Assembly: GCA_002011085.2 (NCBI GenBank)
Contig: MTMB02000001.1
Span: forward strand, 1,339,627 to 1,403,626
Direction of reading: 5' to 3'
DNA from: Candidatus Geothermarchaeum rappei
GTDB lineage: Archaea; Thermoproteota; Nitrososphaeria; Geothermarchaeales; JDFR-13
DNA length: 64,000 nt
This document shows, piece after piece, positions 28,081-36,623 of the stretch. The notes under the pieces are model-generated. The model was not told the DNA's origin, ran no database searches, and saw only the letters and a program-made list of their open reading frames with translations. The translations under genes were made by a program, and so were the position numbers. The first letter of the stretch is position 1. Every line of letters starts with the position of its first letter.

Positions 28081-28680
28081 TTAGGCTGTAATTTTGTCCA
28101 CTTTTAAGGCTCTCCTTACTGTTCTGTCACTGACACCAAGGATCTTGGCTATGGTCCTATAGCTAACCCCCTTCTCTCTAAGTTTCTTGGCCTGCCTAAT
28201 TTGTTCCTGTGTTAATGCTGGTGGGCGGCCAAGCCTCTTACCCTGCTGCCTAGCCTTCTCCAATCCTAGTTTGGTCCTTTGCTTGATGAGCTGTCTCTCA
28301 AAGTCCGCAGCCCAGCTGAGAATACTCAAGATCAGTTTACGAATATTTGGATCTAGGGTAGAGAGCCACTCTTCACGAACACTTATAACAGCTATACCTT
28401 TCTCTTCCAGGACCCAGACTGTGTTAAGGACCTCTCTAAAGCTGCGGCCTATCCTATCTAGGGCATAGACGACTACTGCATCAACCTTATTATAATTAAT
28501 GAATGATAGTAGGCTGCTGAATCCTGGCCTCTTCATGGGATCACTAGCACCAGTAACCGTGTCCTCAAACCAGGCAACAATATCAATACCCCTATTCTCA
28601 GCATAAGATCTAATAGCCAGCTTCTGATTCTCAACATCAAGCTCCTCCTTACTAACCCTAAGATAAGCTATAGCCCTCAT
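28081..28680 (-). CDS. Serine recombinase (resolvase/invertase family) with C-terminal HTH
   Basis: 199 residues. 'AIAYLRVSKEELD' carries the catalytic Ser with its Arg, 'VYALDRIGRSFREVL' the second Arg region, and 'LSWAADFERQLIKQRTKLGLEKA' the long E helix. The C-terminal 50 residues ('GVSYRTIAKILGVSDRTVRRAL') form a helix-turn-helix that binds the crossover site. Likely jobs are resolving element dimers or inverting a segment; integration is served by the tyrosine integrase. Its ATG overlaps the stop of the 56-aa gene upstream (ATGA). No TnpB-like gene accompanies it, so an IS607-type transposon is unlikely. Confidence 0.9.
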   Translation of the reverse strand: MRAIAYLRVSKEELDVENQKLAIRSYAENRGIDIVAWFEDTVTGASDPMKRPGFSSLLSFINYNKVDAVVVYALDRIGRSFREVLNTVWVLEEKGIAVISVREEWLSTLDPNIRKLILSILSWAADFERQLIKQRTKLGLEKARQQGKRLGRPPALTQEQIRQAKKLREKGVSYRTIAKILGVSDRTVRRALKVDKITA

Positions 28681-28847
28681 ATTCTCGACCTCCGCATAAT
28701 CCTTATAATTTTATCTAATAAACGGAGTATTCTATCACAGTCGTCAGGATCTATCTGATCAAAATTATACAGCTGCATTATCTCGCCTCTAACCTTCAAG
28801 AGAGCTTGTATAACCATATTCTTATTATAAACTGTCTTGCTGCTCAT
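28677..28847 (-). CDS. Small hypothetical helical protein between ATPase and recombinase
   Basis: 56 residues from ATG 28847, which has GAGGAGG 3 bases ahead; a longer frame to 28907 lies fully inside the ATPase gene and is not needed. The product is helical ('MVIQALLKVRGEIMQLYNF', 'ILRLLDKIIRIMRR') with a basic end. It overlaps the ATPase end by 23 bases and the recombinase start by 4, so all three are co-translated. The family is unknown; a small DNA-binding or partner protein is possible. Confidence 0.55.
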   Translation of the reverse strand: MSSKTVYNKNMVIQALLKVRGEIMQLYNFDQIDPDDCDRILRLLDKIIRIMRRSRI

Positions 28848-29739
28848 ATTCCTCCTCAACCTCGTTAAGATCTTCAATATCTCCATTACCCCAGTCCCTT
28901 CTGACACGGTAGCCTAGCTTCTCCATGATCTCACGATACGCTTTTAGAAAGTTCTCATTCCTACCTTTGATACCATATTTCCTCAGGATCTCACTAAATT
29001 CCTTAAGCTTGACCTCGGGAGTGGGGGGTGGGGATTGAAGTTTTTTTCTCTTAATAATATTATTAATAGATTTGCTCTCTAGGACAACATAGTTCTTTGG
29101 CAGGGGATAGGGATCTGCTATAGCTATAAACCTCCATCTACCTGCGAAGACGGCCACGGCACTGCTTAGGCCCTCGATAAGATCGTTTTTGTTTCTGGGC
29201 ATAGTAACCTTTAATGTTATCTTAAATAGCTGTCTGAAGTAGCCCTTGCCTAGAAGCGGGCCAATTAACTTAGCATCAGCAGGCTCATTAGGATAGTCTT
29301 TGAATAAATGCAGCTTAGCGGTCCTCCTAAACGTTACATCAAGCAAGTGATAGACTTGGGTGGCATGAAATACGATTAGGGCTCCTGAGAACTCCATCCT
29401 CTTCAGAATATGCCTGATCATGATATACTTCTTACTTGTCTTGATATTAGCCTCGCTATAGGCCCGCCTACCTAGCTGCCCCTCGGCTGCAGGAGCATCA
29501 TCATTAAACAGATAGAAGTATTTTATCTTCCTCAGATCATATTCACTATCTAGATCTCTGATGTTTCGTAGGATATCGACAAAGTTCATCTCCTTTGTGT
29601 GCAGCATAAAGATCTGATCCTCATCAACACCTTGTTTGAGTAAATAGTCGTATGCCTCTCCAATCTTATTACATACCCAAGTAGTCTTGCCAAAGCTCAT
29701 AGGACCAACAATGACAGCAGCATGAAATGGAATCTGCAT
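28825..29739 (-). CDS. P-loop ATPase, HerA/FtsK-type (candidate DNA-packaging or DNA-translocating motor)
   Basis: 304 residues. Walker A 'VGPMSFGKTTWVCNK' sits at residues 11-25, Walker B is 'YFYLFNDDAPA', and the downstream 'LIVFHATQ' with its Gln is the sensor strand of the HerA/FtsK/A32 class. In archaeal viruses such ATPases package the genome; in plasmids they move DNA in conjugation. The C-terminus is acidic ('DLNEVEEEYEQQDS'). The frame is open for 24 codons upstream without a standard start ('HYIAPPHFKLNV'), so the true N-terminus could be longer. It lies between small genes and the surface-protein cassette, as expected for a morphogenesis ATPase. Confidence 0.72.
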   Translation of the reverse strand: MQIPFHAAVIVGPMSFGKTTWVCNKIGEAYDYLLKQGVDEDQIFMLHTKEMNFVDILRNIRDLDSEYDLRKIKYFYLFNDDAPAAEGQLGRRAYSEANIKTSKKYIMIRHILKRMEFSGALIVFHATQVYHLLDVTFRRTAKLHLFKDYPNEPADAKLIGPLLGKGYFRQLFKITLKVTMPRNKNDLIEGLSSAVAVFAGRWRFIAIADPYPLPKNYVVLESKSINNIIKRKKLQSPPPTPEVKLKEFSEILRKYGIKGRNENFLKAYREIMEKLGYRVRRDWGNGDIEDLNEVEEEYEQQDSL

Positions 29740-29789
29740 GACATTAAGCTTGAAGTGTGGCGGAGCAATATAATGTAGTACGCTAAAGC

Positions 29790-30134
29790 CTACCTTATCG
29801 TTCGTATGACCTCACCTCGCAAGAGCAAACCTTCTCTACTCAAGCTAATCAACGCCTCCTCAACAAGCTCATCTAGAATCTCCATAGCTTTATCCAAATT
29901 CTCTTTAATGATCATGTTCTTGGCCTCCTCCATCTTTGTCCTATGATTCTTAGGACGGATGTTAGGAGTCAGGATGACGAATAAGGCCTCGACAGATCTT
30001 AAATACTCCCATAATGAGTTTCTAAACTTGAATTTCATACTACTATCTATATTGGATCTCCTCTCTGAGATCCTAAGCAAGGCCTTATTAATTACATAGG
30101 TATAATCTACGCTCTCATATGGTACAAAACTCAT
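29790..30134 (-). CDS. Hypothetical helical protein in the morphogenesis cassette
   Basis: 114 residues, almost all helix, rich in Arg, Lys and Glu ('KNMIIKENLDKAMEILDELVEEAL'), with no membrane segment and no known motif. The start ATG overlaps the stop of the gene upstream (ATGA). Function unknown; its place next to the ATPase suggests a virion or packaging accessory role, which is inference only. Confidence 0.55.
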   Translation of the reverse strand: MSFVPYESVDYTYVINKALLRISERRSNIDSSMKFKFRNSLWEYLRSVEALFVILTPNIRPKNHRTKMEEAKNMIIKENLDKAMEILDELVEEALISLSREGLLLRGEVIRTIR

Positions 30135-30424
30135 AGCAACTCCTCCTCATAACCCTCTATCTCCTCATCAGATAACACGAGCTTACGCTTACTCTTGACA
30201 TAGGCCTTGAAAAAGTCAAGCCTAATGGACCCAGGATCTTTGTCAATCTCCTCTAGGAATCGGATGTTCATGAGGATGAGAAGTTCTCTATATGCTGCTT
30301 GTAGCTCGGCATCATTATCTAGATAGACTCCTATTTCACCAAGCTCAGGCAAGATCTTTCTCAGGACCTCCTTGGCTTCTTTTATGCTGCCACGGCCAAG
30401 CTTGAAGAATAGGTTTTCTGGCAC
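30131..30424 (-). CDS. Hypothetical small helical protein
   Basis: 97 residues, helical and acidic at the end ('SDEEIEGYEEELL'), beginning 'MPENLFFKLGRGSIKEAKEV'. Unknown family. It is coupled by ATGA overlap to the next gene and lies 6 bases after the upstream basic protein, so it belongs to the same transcript. Confidence 0.55.
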   Translation of the reverse strand: MPENLFFKLGRGSIKEAKEVLRKILPELGEIGVYLDNDAELQAAYRELLILMNIRFLEEIDKDPGSIRLDFFKAYVKSKRKLVLSDEEIEGYEEELL

Positions 30425-30430
30425 TTAGGA

Positions 30431-30802
30431 TCACCTCTTAGCAATCATCTTTCTGATCATTGCCTTAGTTGATTTACCGTTTATCGTCTTAGGCAGCTTT
30501 CTCTTCTTAGCTACGTACCTAATTAGTCTCTTGATCGTCTCTAACTCCTTCTTGGAGGCTCCATGCTTCTTGGCCAGGACATATATGTATCTCAGTCGCT
30601 TTTTGAAAAGCTCATTTGTCATCTTGATCTTACGACAGTTATTCTTTGGATCATAGGTGTAGCCTCTCCTATAGTCTCTTAAAACGGCATAAGCCAGAGC
30701 CACGGCCTCAGCTACGGTATCGATACCTGGACTAGAGACCCTCCTAATATACTTTCCCTCTCGTTTTGCTAAACACGAGCCTCTACCTTGGTACACGGAC
30801 AT
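30431..30802 (-). CDS. Small basic protein, possible nucleic-acid-binding or virion protein
   Basis: 123 residues from ATG 30802, which has GGGGGTG 7 bases upstream; a GTG at 30811 is an alternative. The protein is very basic, with Lys/Arg-rich helices in the second half ('KRLIRYVAKKRKLPKTINGK'). Such a protein could coat the element's DNA. Upstream lies a 90-base gap holding AGAGGG/CCCTCT hairpin arms (30847-30852 and 30859-30864) and a TATTTTTA box near 30870 on this strand, so a promoter may serve this gene directly. No family recognised. Confidence 0.5.
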   Translation of the reverse strand: MSVYQGRGSCLAKREGKYIRRVSSPGIDTVAEAVALAYAVLRDYRRGYTYDPKNNCRKIKMTNELFKKRLRYIYVLAKKHGASKKELETIKRLIRYVAKKRKLPKTINGKSTKAMIRKMIAKR

Positions 30803-30846
30803 TCTTAACACCCCCTTTACCCCTGGCCAGGTCGCAGGATCTCACC

Positions 30847-30875
30847 AGAGGGCAGGTTCCCTCTAAAAATATCCT
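30847..30875 (-). promoter_or_regulatory. Candidate promoter with hairpin before the small basic protein
   Basis: In the only sizeable gap of the left cassette, a GATATTTTTAG box is followed on the reverse strand by an inverted repeat AGAGGG-6-CCCTCT. It lies about 60 bases ahead of the ATG at 30802. It could be a promoter with a leader hairpin or an end signal for the upstream operon. Confidence 0.3.
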
Positions 30876-30901
30876 TTGACCTGGTCCAGACTGGGCAGGG
30901 A

Positions 30902-31474
30902 TCATCTTCTCATCCTCACTATGAATATAGATGCTGCTGTAATTGCAACAAGGGCACCTAATCCAAGGAGGATTGCCTGGTCACGTGATACATTAGCCTG
31001 GCTAGTGGTTGGGTAATTAACCTCTATGACCTCTATTCTCAGCTTTAGAGTTACTTTCCAGTAGGCATTTCCTGAAACGCTTATACCTACGTATAATGTA
31101 CCTTGCTTATTCTTTATGAAATAGTCTGTCCTGTCAATAGGCACTGTAAATGCAGTAGCTACATAAGCAAAGTATATTGCACTTGACTTGGCCGCCTCAT
31201 CTGTCCACCAGGATCCTGAGACTGGTTTATCCGTTATAATCAGGTATCTGCCATAGCTATCACTAATTGCTATACCAGAGGCTATAATCTTGATCTTACC
31301 ACCGATCTCGTAATTTGAGATATCATAATTTAATGATGCAACATGTTTATCCTGAGTAAATGTTACAGATCCGAGATCTACATAGACGACCTTGATTTTC
31401 ACAGCAGTAGCATAAACAGGAACCACTATGGACAGCATGCTCAGTAACATGATTAAGATCAATATCCTCCTCAT
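30902..31474 (-). CDS. Secreted, C-terminally anchored surface protein with element-specific beta domain
   Basis: 190 residues: signal peptide ('ILILIMLLSMLSIVVPVYA'), a beta-rich domain (about 25-150) and one C-terminal helix ('ILLGLGALVAITAASIFIV') followed by RMRR, so the domain faces outside. The domain ('DLGSVTFTQDKHVASLNYD', 'YGRYLIITDKPVSGSWWT', 'TLYVGISV') matches the second half of the large protein at 36624-38033 ('DLGTKTVTPAARIASFSYD', 'YARYYIISTTDPGNKFWG', 'TFYIGVSV'). It is therefore a duplicated building block of the cassette, perhaps a virion spike. AGGAGGAGAGGG precedes the ATG, which overlaps the protease stop. Confidence 0.65.
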   Translation of the reverse strand: MRRILILIMLLSMLSIVVPVYATAVKIKVVYVDLGSVTFTQDKHVASLNYDISNYEIGGKIKIIASGIAISDSYGRYLIITDKPVSGSWWTDEAAKSSAIYFAYVATAFTVPIDRTDYFIKNKQGTLYVGISVSGNAYWKVTLKLRIEVIEVNYPTTSQANVSRDQAILLGLGALVAITAASIFIVRMRR

Positions 31475-32283
31475 TTCCCTCTCCTCCTCATACTCAATAT
31501 GATCATAGTTGATACGATTGCACTGGCCGCCCCACCTGCAACAGCTATTAATAGCTGGCTAGGCAGGGTATTCGTCTGAACATTATTGATTGCACTGGAT
31601 AGACCGACTCTATAGCTTATTCCATTCTTGGATAGAGCTTCTTTTATTGCAGAGACAGAGGTACCGTAATAAAGTGTGGCCGCCTTTCCCTCAAGAGCAA
31701 AACTAACCAATCCTATCACATTCCCAAACTGGTCTGTTATAGGACCTCCAGAGTTTCCTGAATCTACGCTGGCCGAGATCTCAAACAGCTTTTTATCTTG
31801 ATCTACCCAGGCAGCGACACCCATCGACACACGGGGATTCATACTCATCTTTGCAAGATCCCCCATTAACTTGTATAATTCGTATGGATACCCTAGGACG
31901 AAGATGGTCTGTCCCTTCTCAGGATCCTTTGCAGCTAATGAGAATATATATGTCGATGAAGGAGGCTTCTCCACCTTAATAATTGCTATATCTGTTAGGC
32001 TATCTGTATAGATCACATATCCTACCTCACTATAGTCACCTTTGATCAACGTAACCTTAGCATTAGTCTGATAGCTTACCACATGACCTGCTGTTACAAT
32101 ATATTTATTGCTTACAAACCAGCCAGTACCATACTGATCGCCATACAAGACCACAATAACCCCTGCATCCCAAGAAGAGCTATAAAGCTCAGTCTGTGCA
32201 TACGCTGCATACGTTCCTGGCAATACCAGTATTATAAATAAAGATAGGATTAGACTAGCCACTAATCTCCTCATACTCCTCAT
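31471..32283 (-). CDS. Membrane-anchored trypsin/HtrA-like serine protease
   Basis: About 270 residues. A signal peptide ('SLILSLFIILVLPGTYAAYA') leads to a chymotrypsin-fold protease with the full triad: His in 'IVTAGHVVSY', Asp in 'DSLTDIAIIKV', Ser in 'SVDSGNSGGPITD'. The end is a helix ('LLIAVAGGAASAIVSTMIILS') plus RRRGK, so the enzyme sits outside, held by its tail. No PDZ domain is present, unlike most HtrA. A start at 32322 is possible but lies within the upstream gene; ATG 32283 or 32274 follows GGTGGAGG. It may process the surface proteins encoded around it, which is inference from position. Confidence 0.78.
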   Translation of the reverse strand: MRSMRRLVASLILSLFIILVLPGTYAAYAQTELYSSSWDAGVIVVLYGDQYGTGWFVSNKYIVTAGHVVSYQTNAKVTLIKGDYSEVGYVIYTDSLTDIAIIKVEKPPSSTYIFSLAAKDPEKGQTIFVLGYPYELYKLMGDLAKMSMNPRVSMGVAAWVDQDKKLFEISASVDSGNSGGPITDQFGNVIGLVSFALEGKAATLYYGTSVSAIKEALSKNGISYRVGLSSAINNVQTNTLPSQLLIAVAGGAASAIVSTMIILSMRRRGK

Positions 32284-32686
32284 CCTCCACCTTCTCAGGC
32301 GGCCAAATTCTATGTTTTTCACGGCAAATTATTGTTCCATCAGCAAGAACCTCTACATCAGAATCGTGTTCAGAACACCTGATCTTAATCAATCCCGTGT
32401 CTAATGCATTTTTGAGGCCCGCCACCATCTTTGACGATCTCAGGAGATCTCTAAGCTCCTCCTTATGCTGCTGCTCCTTAAACGCCATTCTCTCCTTAAG
32501 CTCCTTGATCTGATCTTTTAGAGCATCAATTCTCTCCTGGTACATAGCCTTGATGCGTTCCGTGTTGTCACGCCTGATAAGTCGATAGATAGCTGCTATA
32601 ACAAGTGGAATAGCCAGGATCCCAAGCAGATCCAAAATAAAATATCCCAAGTCCCTCAACATGAAATAATTAAACAACCCGTCCAT
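32255..32686 (-). CDS. Membrane protein with coiled coil and small Cys/His domain
   Basis: 143 residues. One helix near the N-terminus ('FILDLLGILAIPLVIAAIY') is followed by a charged coiled coil (about 42-85, 'ERIDALKDQIKELKERMAF') and a C-terminal part with 'IRCSEHDSDVEVLADGTIICREKHRIW', where Cys and His pairs could hold a metal. The end is acidic. Unknown family. Its end overlaps the start of the protease gene. Confidence 0.55.
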   Translation of the reverse strand: MDGLFNYFMLRDLGYFILDLLGILAIPLVIAAIYRLIRRDNTERIKAMYQERIDALKDQIKELKERMAFKEQQHKEELRDLLRSSKMVAGLKNALDTGLIKIRCSEHDSDVEVLADGTIICREKHRIWPPEKVEDEEYEEISG

Positions 32687-32690
32687 ACTC

Positions 32691-33029
32691 TCACCTCCTT
32701 ATAACTTCTAAACGCCTGATTGGCTCAGGCAGATAAGACTCGATATACGGCCACGCAAGGGTGGCCAAGAGAGTAACTAAAAAGCTTATAAAAACCATTT
32801 GGGTGGCATAGATCGTCACATATGACGTGACTCCCTTAAGCTTGTTATAAACAACCAAGGTGAATAGAGGCCTGTCTATGCCAAAGGCCCAGAGCATTCC
32901 AGCCCATACCTTACCAACGATCAACATTATTATGAAAGCTGTACGGAGAGATCCAAACCATTTCCAAGCCATCTTCAAGACCATCACCATGCTTATTAGC
33001 ATTGCTATTAAGGCAAGCTCAACCAACAA
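32691..33029 (-). CDS. Small membrane protein, three transmembrane helices
   Basis: 112 residues from TTG 33029, which has GGAGGTGATC ahead and overlaps the end of the upstream gene by 11 bases. Three hydrophobic helices ('LALIAMLISMVMVLKM', 'AFIIMLIVGKVWAGMLWAF', 'TQMVFISFLVTLLATLAW') end in a basic tail. Small membrane proteins of this kind are coat proteins in some crenarchaeal spindle-shaped viruses, but I see no diagnostic match. Confidence 0.5.
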   Translation of the reverse strand: MLVELALIAMLISMVMVLKMAWKWFGSLRTAFIIMLIVGKVWAGMLWAFGIDRPLFTLVVYNKLKGVTSYVTIYATQMVFISFLVTLLATLAWPYIESYLPEPIRRLEVIRR

Positions 33030-34188
33030 CCGTGATCACCTCCGCTTGAGGCGGGGGCGGGGGCTGAGACGGTTCAACCACTGTTTGATTAGACTCTCCT
33101 CCTGGTGCAGCTGGTATAGTCTGATTACCTGGATAGAAGTTTGCTGGCTGCGTCTGATTCTGCTCAGGTGCTGGGGCAACTCCAAACCCATATGCATTAC
33201 CAAGGGCATACCCTATGACTAATCCAATAACTAATGACAGTACGATATATGGTAGGACCTTCTTGGATAGCGGCTGTGTTGATAATCTGACAGCAGCTGA
33301 TGTCTCACCAGCTTTAAACACATCAAACTGCTCTCTAAGGATCTTTGCAATTGTTTGCCTCCATATTTTTGCTAATGCCAATTTAGCGAGAATAACTGCA
33401 GCTAAGCTCTTGCTGCCAGTCTTATCCTTAACCTCATCTAGAGCTTTCTTAACGATTTCAGCTGAATCCTTAGGTACAATGATCCTAATGTCACGGCCAA
33501 GCTTCTCAAGATAGTCCAAGAGTCCTATTGAACTCATGGTAGGTGAAGGCACTATTGAGATATGAGGTGGATTAATGCCTTTAGCATGGTACCAACTATA
33601 AAGAATCGTTCTATCATTCATACGCTGAATGTTTACAAACATCCAGGTAAGTGCGACGAAAAAGATCGTAGTGCTGAGCATAGCCTCCCAAGGATCCAGT
33701 GGCATCTGTATAGCAATACGTAGGGTTTCAAGACCGATCTTAACTTCAGCAATCTCAATAGGAGGGATCCAGCTGACTATCAATGCATAGTAAAACATAT
33801 ACCAAGCTATTGATGCTGCGACTATCCACCTCCAAGCCACTGCGAAGGGGCTAAAGTATCCTGCAGGACCTTTAGCGTCAAACAACGATATAGCCACTGA
33901 TGCCTGAGAGGGCGGAGTTTCAGTAACATACTGTTGTCCATCGACTGTCTTAATGAGGACTTTATCTTTGCTTTGAACCTCCTCGTATTCATAGTCATAG
34001 TAGATATTGACGTCTCCATCAAGCTCTTGAATTACCAGCATCCTCGTTGGGCCAAAAGGCCAGAAAAAGAAAGCTATTTTATCGGCCCATGTTCTCAAGT
34101 GGGCTCTGATGTTCTTGGTCAAGAGGATATATACTACTAGACCTATTGGCATAGAAAGAAGAATAGGGACAATGACGTCTAGACGCAT
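33019..34188 (-). CDS. Large membrane protein with proline-rich C-terminus
   Basis: 389 residues. Hydrophobic helices lie near residues 4-24, 120-142, 170-190 and 318-342. A cytoplasmic-looking domain ('RIIVPKDSAEIVKKALDEV', then a basic helix) lies between helices 3 and 4. The last 45 residues are a Pro/Gln/Asn-rich tail with a run of Pro ('SQPPPPPQAE') and several N-x-T sites, so the tail probably faces outside and may be glycosylated. No family recognised. The stop overlaps the next gene. It may be a scaffold or pore of the particle or secretion complex. Confidence 0.5.
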   Translation of the reverse strand: MRLDVIVPILLSMPIGLVVYILLTKNIRAHLRTWADKIAFFFWPFGPTRMLVIQELDGDVNIYYDYEYEEVQSKDKVLIKTVDGQQYVTETPPSQASVAISLFDAKGPAGYFSPFAVAWRWIVAASIAWYMFYYALIVSWIPPIEIAEVKIGLETLRIAIQMPLDPWEAMLSTTIFFVALTWMFVNIQRMNDRTILYSWYHAKGINPPHISIVPSPTMSSIGLLDYLEKLGRDIRIIVPKDSAEIVKKALDEVKDKTGSKSLAAVILAKLALAKIWRQTIAKILREQFDVFKAGETSAAVRLSTQPLSKKVLPYIVLSLVIGLVIGYALGNAYGFGVAPAPEQNQTQPANFYPGNQTIPAAPGGESNQTVVEPSQPPPPPQAEVITVVG

Positions 34189-35949
34189 CTAAGTTCTCAC
34201 CCTAATGCCCTTAGTCGTGAATAAAATCACTGCTATTATCATCACAACCAAGAAAGCACCCAAGAGCAGTAGCTTTGTTTGCTCACTGCTGGATGTAGAT
34301 GTTTCAGCTGGCACTGTATTCTGTAGCTGGATATCTTGTTTCTGATATACAAGCTGATAATTCCAGATTCCACTTACTTCTATCGTAGCCTCAGGTAGTG
34401 GCCTATCAACATTAACCTCTATGCTTCCAGACTGATCGGTCGTGTTTGAAGCAATAACGACACCAGAGGGATCCGCCACCCTCACAAGAAGATCTGGCAC
34501 AGGAGTACCCTGATCCAACACTGTAACCTTAAGCATGTTACCATTCAATTCAGCAAGGATATCCAAGTTATTACTAGCCTTAGAATCAGCCTGAACAATG
34601 ACTTGGCCATTCGCTACCGACTCCATAATGGGGATATCTACGTACCCTTCTGAACCTATTTTAGCCTCACCGACAACAATGCCATTAGCATCCACGATCT
34701 GAATTGTGGCACCATAGGGACCGTACACCCTAACTTTCTGACTGGGAACCCATGCCTCGATAGTAGCTTGACTAACCAGATCAGTATTAAGATCAATTGA
34801 GTAGTCCTCAATTTGCTCATCATCGTTTACTGGAGAGCCACTTACCGTGAATTTCCTTAACACATTTCCATTCTGATCCTTGATCTGAATTATGCTACCT
34901 TCTGGGAACCACTTAAAGTGTAGCTTGTTATCTGATGCTAAAGAAGAAATAAACCACATCCAAGTTTGTTCTGCTGGAATTCTAATAATATTATTATTTG
35001 GTGTCCCTGGAGTCCCATCATGTAAAAAATAGCTAGATCCATTATAGAACGTCGGGTCAGCCAATGCAAAAAGTGCTGAACCCAGTACCCTGCTTTGAAC
35101 TTCATTATAGTATTCTACATCATTATATTCTAGGTAAAAAGCTGCATAAGCAATTCTACCTACCCAGTCAGTAGCATGATAAGTGGTTATTTCACCAACA
35201 TGTACGTATTTTGAAGCTGTATAAGCATATGCGTTAGCTGTATTAGATCCAGAGATTTCTGTATAACTTACACCATTTATGGTAGCTTTACCAACTGTAT
35301 TATTAGCATCTATTACTTTTCTTGCACCACTAATTGTTATCCAGTCATTATAATCAGCATCTCCGAATATAAACTCAGTATTTATTATCCATAGAGATGG
35401 TTTTTTAATATGACCATATGTTTCGTCTGTTCTGAAGGACACTGAGCCTCCCCAGTGATCAGTGAAGCCAGCTATTGTGTGTATTGCATAACTAAATCCA
35501 GCTTCTACGTCTGTAACATAATCATTTACCTTAAATGTTGTAACAATCGTCCAATACCAAGGGGTTGTAGTGGTATCTATGGAGACAGTCTTATCATATC
35601 TTACATAGTCATATAAAGCACTGACATAGAAATCATATAGGTGTGGTGCTATTACGTCGTTTGGCCTTAGATCTATGTTCTCTAGCTTCAGATATTCATA
35701 GAGCTGCGTATCTTTCAGTTTGACTTGCCATCCCTGTTTATCGGCTACTACTTGATAGACTTGGCCAGGCTCGATAGTTGATAATGTTGCTAGTGTGAGG
35801 ACTGGTTTGTCTCCGATCTCGGTAGATAGCCATGGCAAAAGTTTGATGCTAGCTACGTTTCTGTAGAACATGTATAGCCCTAATGCTCCACCGACCAGGA
35901 TCAGCAATATAATAACAAGCAAAACCGTATTTACATTACCCTTCCTCAT
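34189..35949 (-). CDS. Large surface protein anchored at both ends (candidate virion spike or adhesin)
   Basis: 586 residues. An N-terminal helix ('TVLLVIILLILVGGALGLYMF') and a C-terminal helix ('LLLLGAFLVVMIIAVILFTT') bracket a large beta-rich part. The first two thirds have many aromatic residues, Thr and Asn ('WGGSVSFRTDETYGHI', 'YYNEVQSRVLGSALFAL'). From about 385 a set of short repeated sandwich domains follows ('VRVYGPYGATIQIVDANG', 'VRVADPSGVVIASNTTDQSG'), resembling carboxypeptidase-regulatory or Ig-like folds. A Thr/Ser linker precedes the tail. This is the largest protein of the cassette and the best candidate for a receptor-binding spike; the function is inferred. Confidence 0.6.
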   Translation of the reverse strand: MRKGNVNTVLLVIILLILVGGALGLYMFYRNVASIKLLPWLSTEIGDKPVLTLATLSTIEPGQVYQVVADKQGWQVKLKDTQLYEYLKLENIDLRPNDVIAPHLYDFYVSALYDYVRYDKTVSIDTTTTPWYWTIVTTFKVNDYVTDVEAGFSYAIHTIAGFTDHWGGSVSFRTDETYGHIKKPSLWIINTEFIFGDADYNDWITISGARKVIDANNTVGKATINGVSYTEISGSNTANAYAYTASKYVHVGEITTYHATDWVGRIAYAAFYLEYNDVEYYNEVQSRVLGSALFALADPTFYNGSSYFLHDGTPGTPNNNIIRIPAEQTWMWFISSLASDNKLHFKWFPEGSIIQIKDQNGNVLRKFTVSGSPVNDDEQIEDYSIDLNTDLVSQATIEAWVPSQKVRVYGPYGATIQIVDANGIVVGEAKIGSEGYVDIPIMESVANGQVIVQADSKASNNLDILAELNGNMLKVTVLDQGTPVPDLLVRVADPSGVVIASNTTDQSGSIEVNVDRPLPEATIEVSGIWNYQLVYQKQDIQLQNTVPAETSTSSSEQTKLLLLGAFLVVMIIAVILFTTKGIRVRT

Positions 35950-35951
35950 CT

Positions 35952-36590
35952 TTATCGCCTCCTCATCAGGACAAGAACTAAGACTACGACTATGACTGCC
36001 CCAGCTCCAAATAGGAGATACTGCATCTGAAGCTCACTCACAGATGGCGGATTATAGCCTTCTCCAGTACCAGAGTCGCTTGTATTTTGGTTTGAATTAT
36101 CTGATGTAGGTAGAACTTCTGGGGCGCTTACACTGGCTCCTTGGGCTACTATCTCGTACTTGTCCTTATTTGCAACAAAGCTGTGAACGAATTTTCCATT
36201 AACACTGATCTTTATCTGACCATCGTATCCATATACAATTGTAACATCATGCTCTCCAACATTTTGAATAGTGACTGTAGCCTTAACCTCTTCACGGCCC
36301 GCCTGCTTCCATACAACCTTTATGCCCTGCTCCACTTTGAAGCCCTCTAATACTCCTCCCTTGGATCCATATCCAATAACAAGCACTGAATAGTCACTTG
36401 TTGAAATACCGACTATATCTCCAAGAGTCTCACCTGGCCAGAATGGTGGAGCTGGTACTGAGACCTTAGCAGACACCTTATATCCTTTAGGCAGGTAGTA
36501 TCCTGTGGATGTAGCGTCATATGCATAGACTGTCATAGCCATAGTCAATATCAATATAAAAAAGAGTGGAATGATGACTATCCTACGCAT
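35952..36590 (-). CDS. Secreted, tail-anchored beta-rich surface protein
   Basis: 212 residues from ATG 36590 (GAGGTGATG lies upstream; 36602 is an alternative). A signal peptide ('IVIIPLFFILILTMAMTVYA') is followed by a beta-rich domain with 'PPFWPGETLGDIVGIS' and 'VYGYDGQIKISVNGKFVHSF', a Ser/Asn/Thr linker, and a C-terminal helix ('YLLFGAGAVIVVVLVLVLM') with RRR. The build (signal, beta domain, linker, tail anchor) repeats that of its neighbours. The strand pattern could be a ConA/LamG-like sandwich, but that needs a structure search. Confidence 0.55.
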   Translation of the reverse strand: MRRIVIIPLFFILILTMAMTVYAYDATSTGYYLPKGYKVSAKVSVPAPPFWPGETLGDIVGISTSDYSVLVIGYGSKGGVLEGFKVEQGIKVVWKQAGREEVKATVTIQNVGEHDVTIVYGYDGQIKISVNGKFVHSFVANKDKYEIVAQGASVSAPEVLPTSDNSNQNTSDSGTGEGYNPPSVSELQMQYLLFGAGAVIVVVLVLVLMRRR

Positions 36591-36623
36591 CTTGCACATC
36601 ACCTCTTTCCCAAGAGGCTTGAG

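Noticed and set aside
28081-28680. IS607-type transposon carrying the serine recombinase
   Set aside because: No TnpB-like gene or terminal repeats next to it, and its start is coupled to an element gene.
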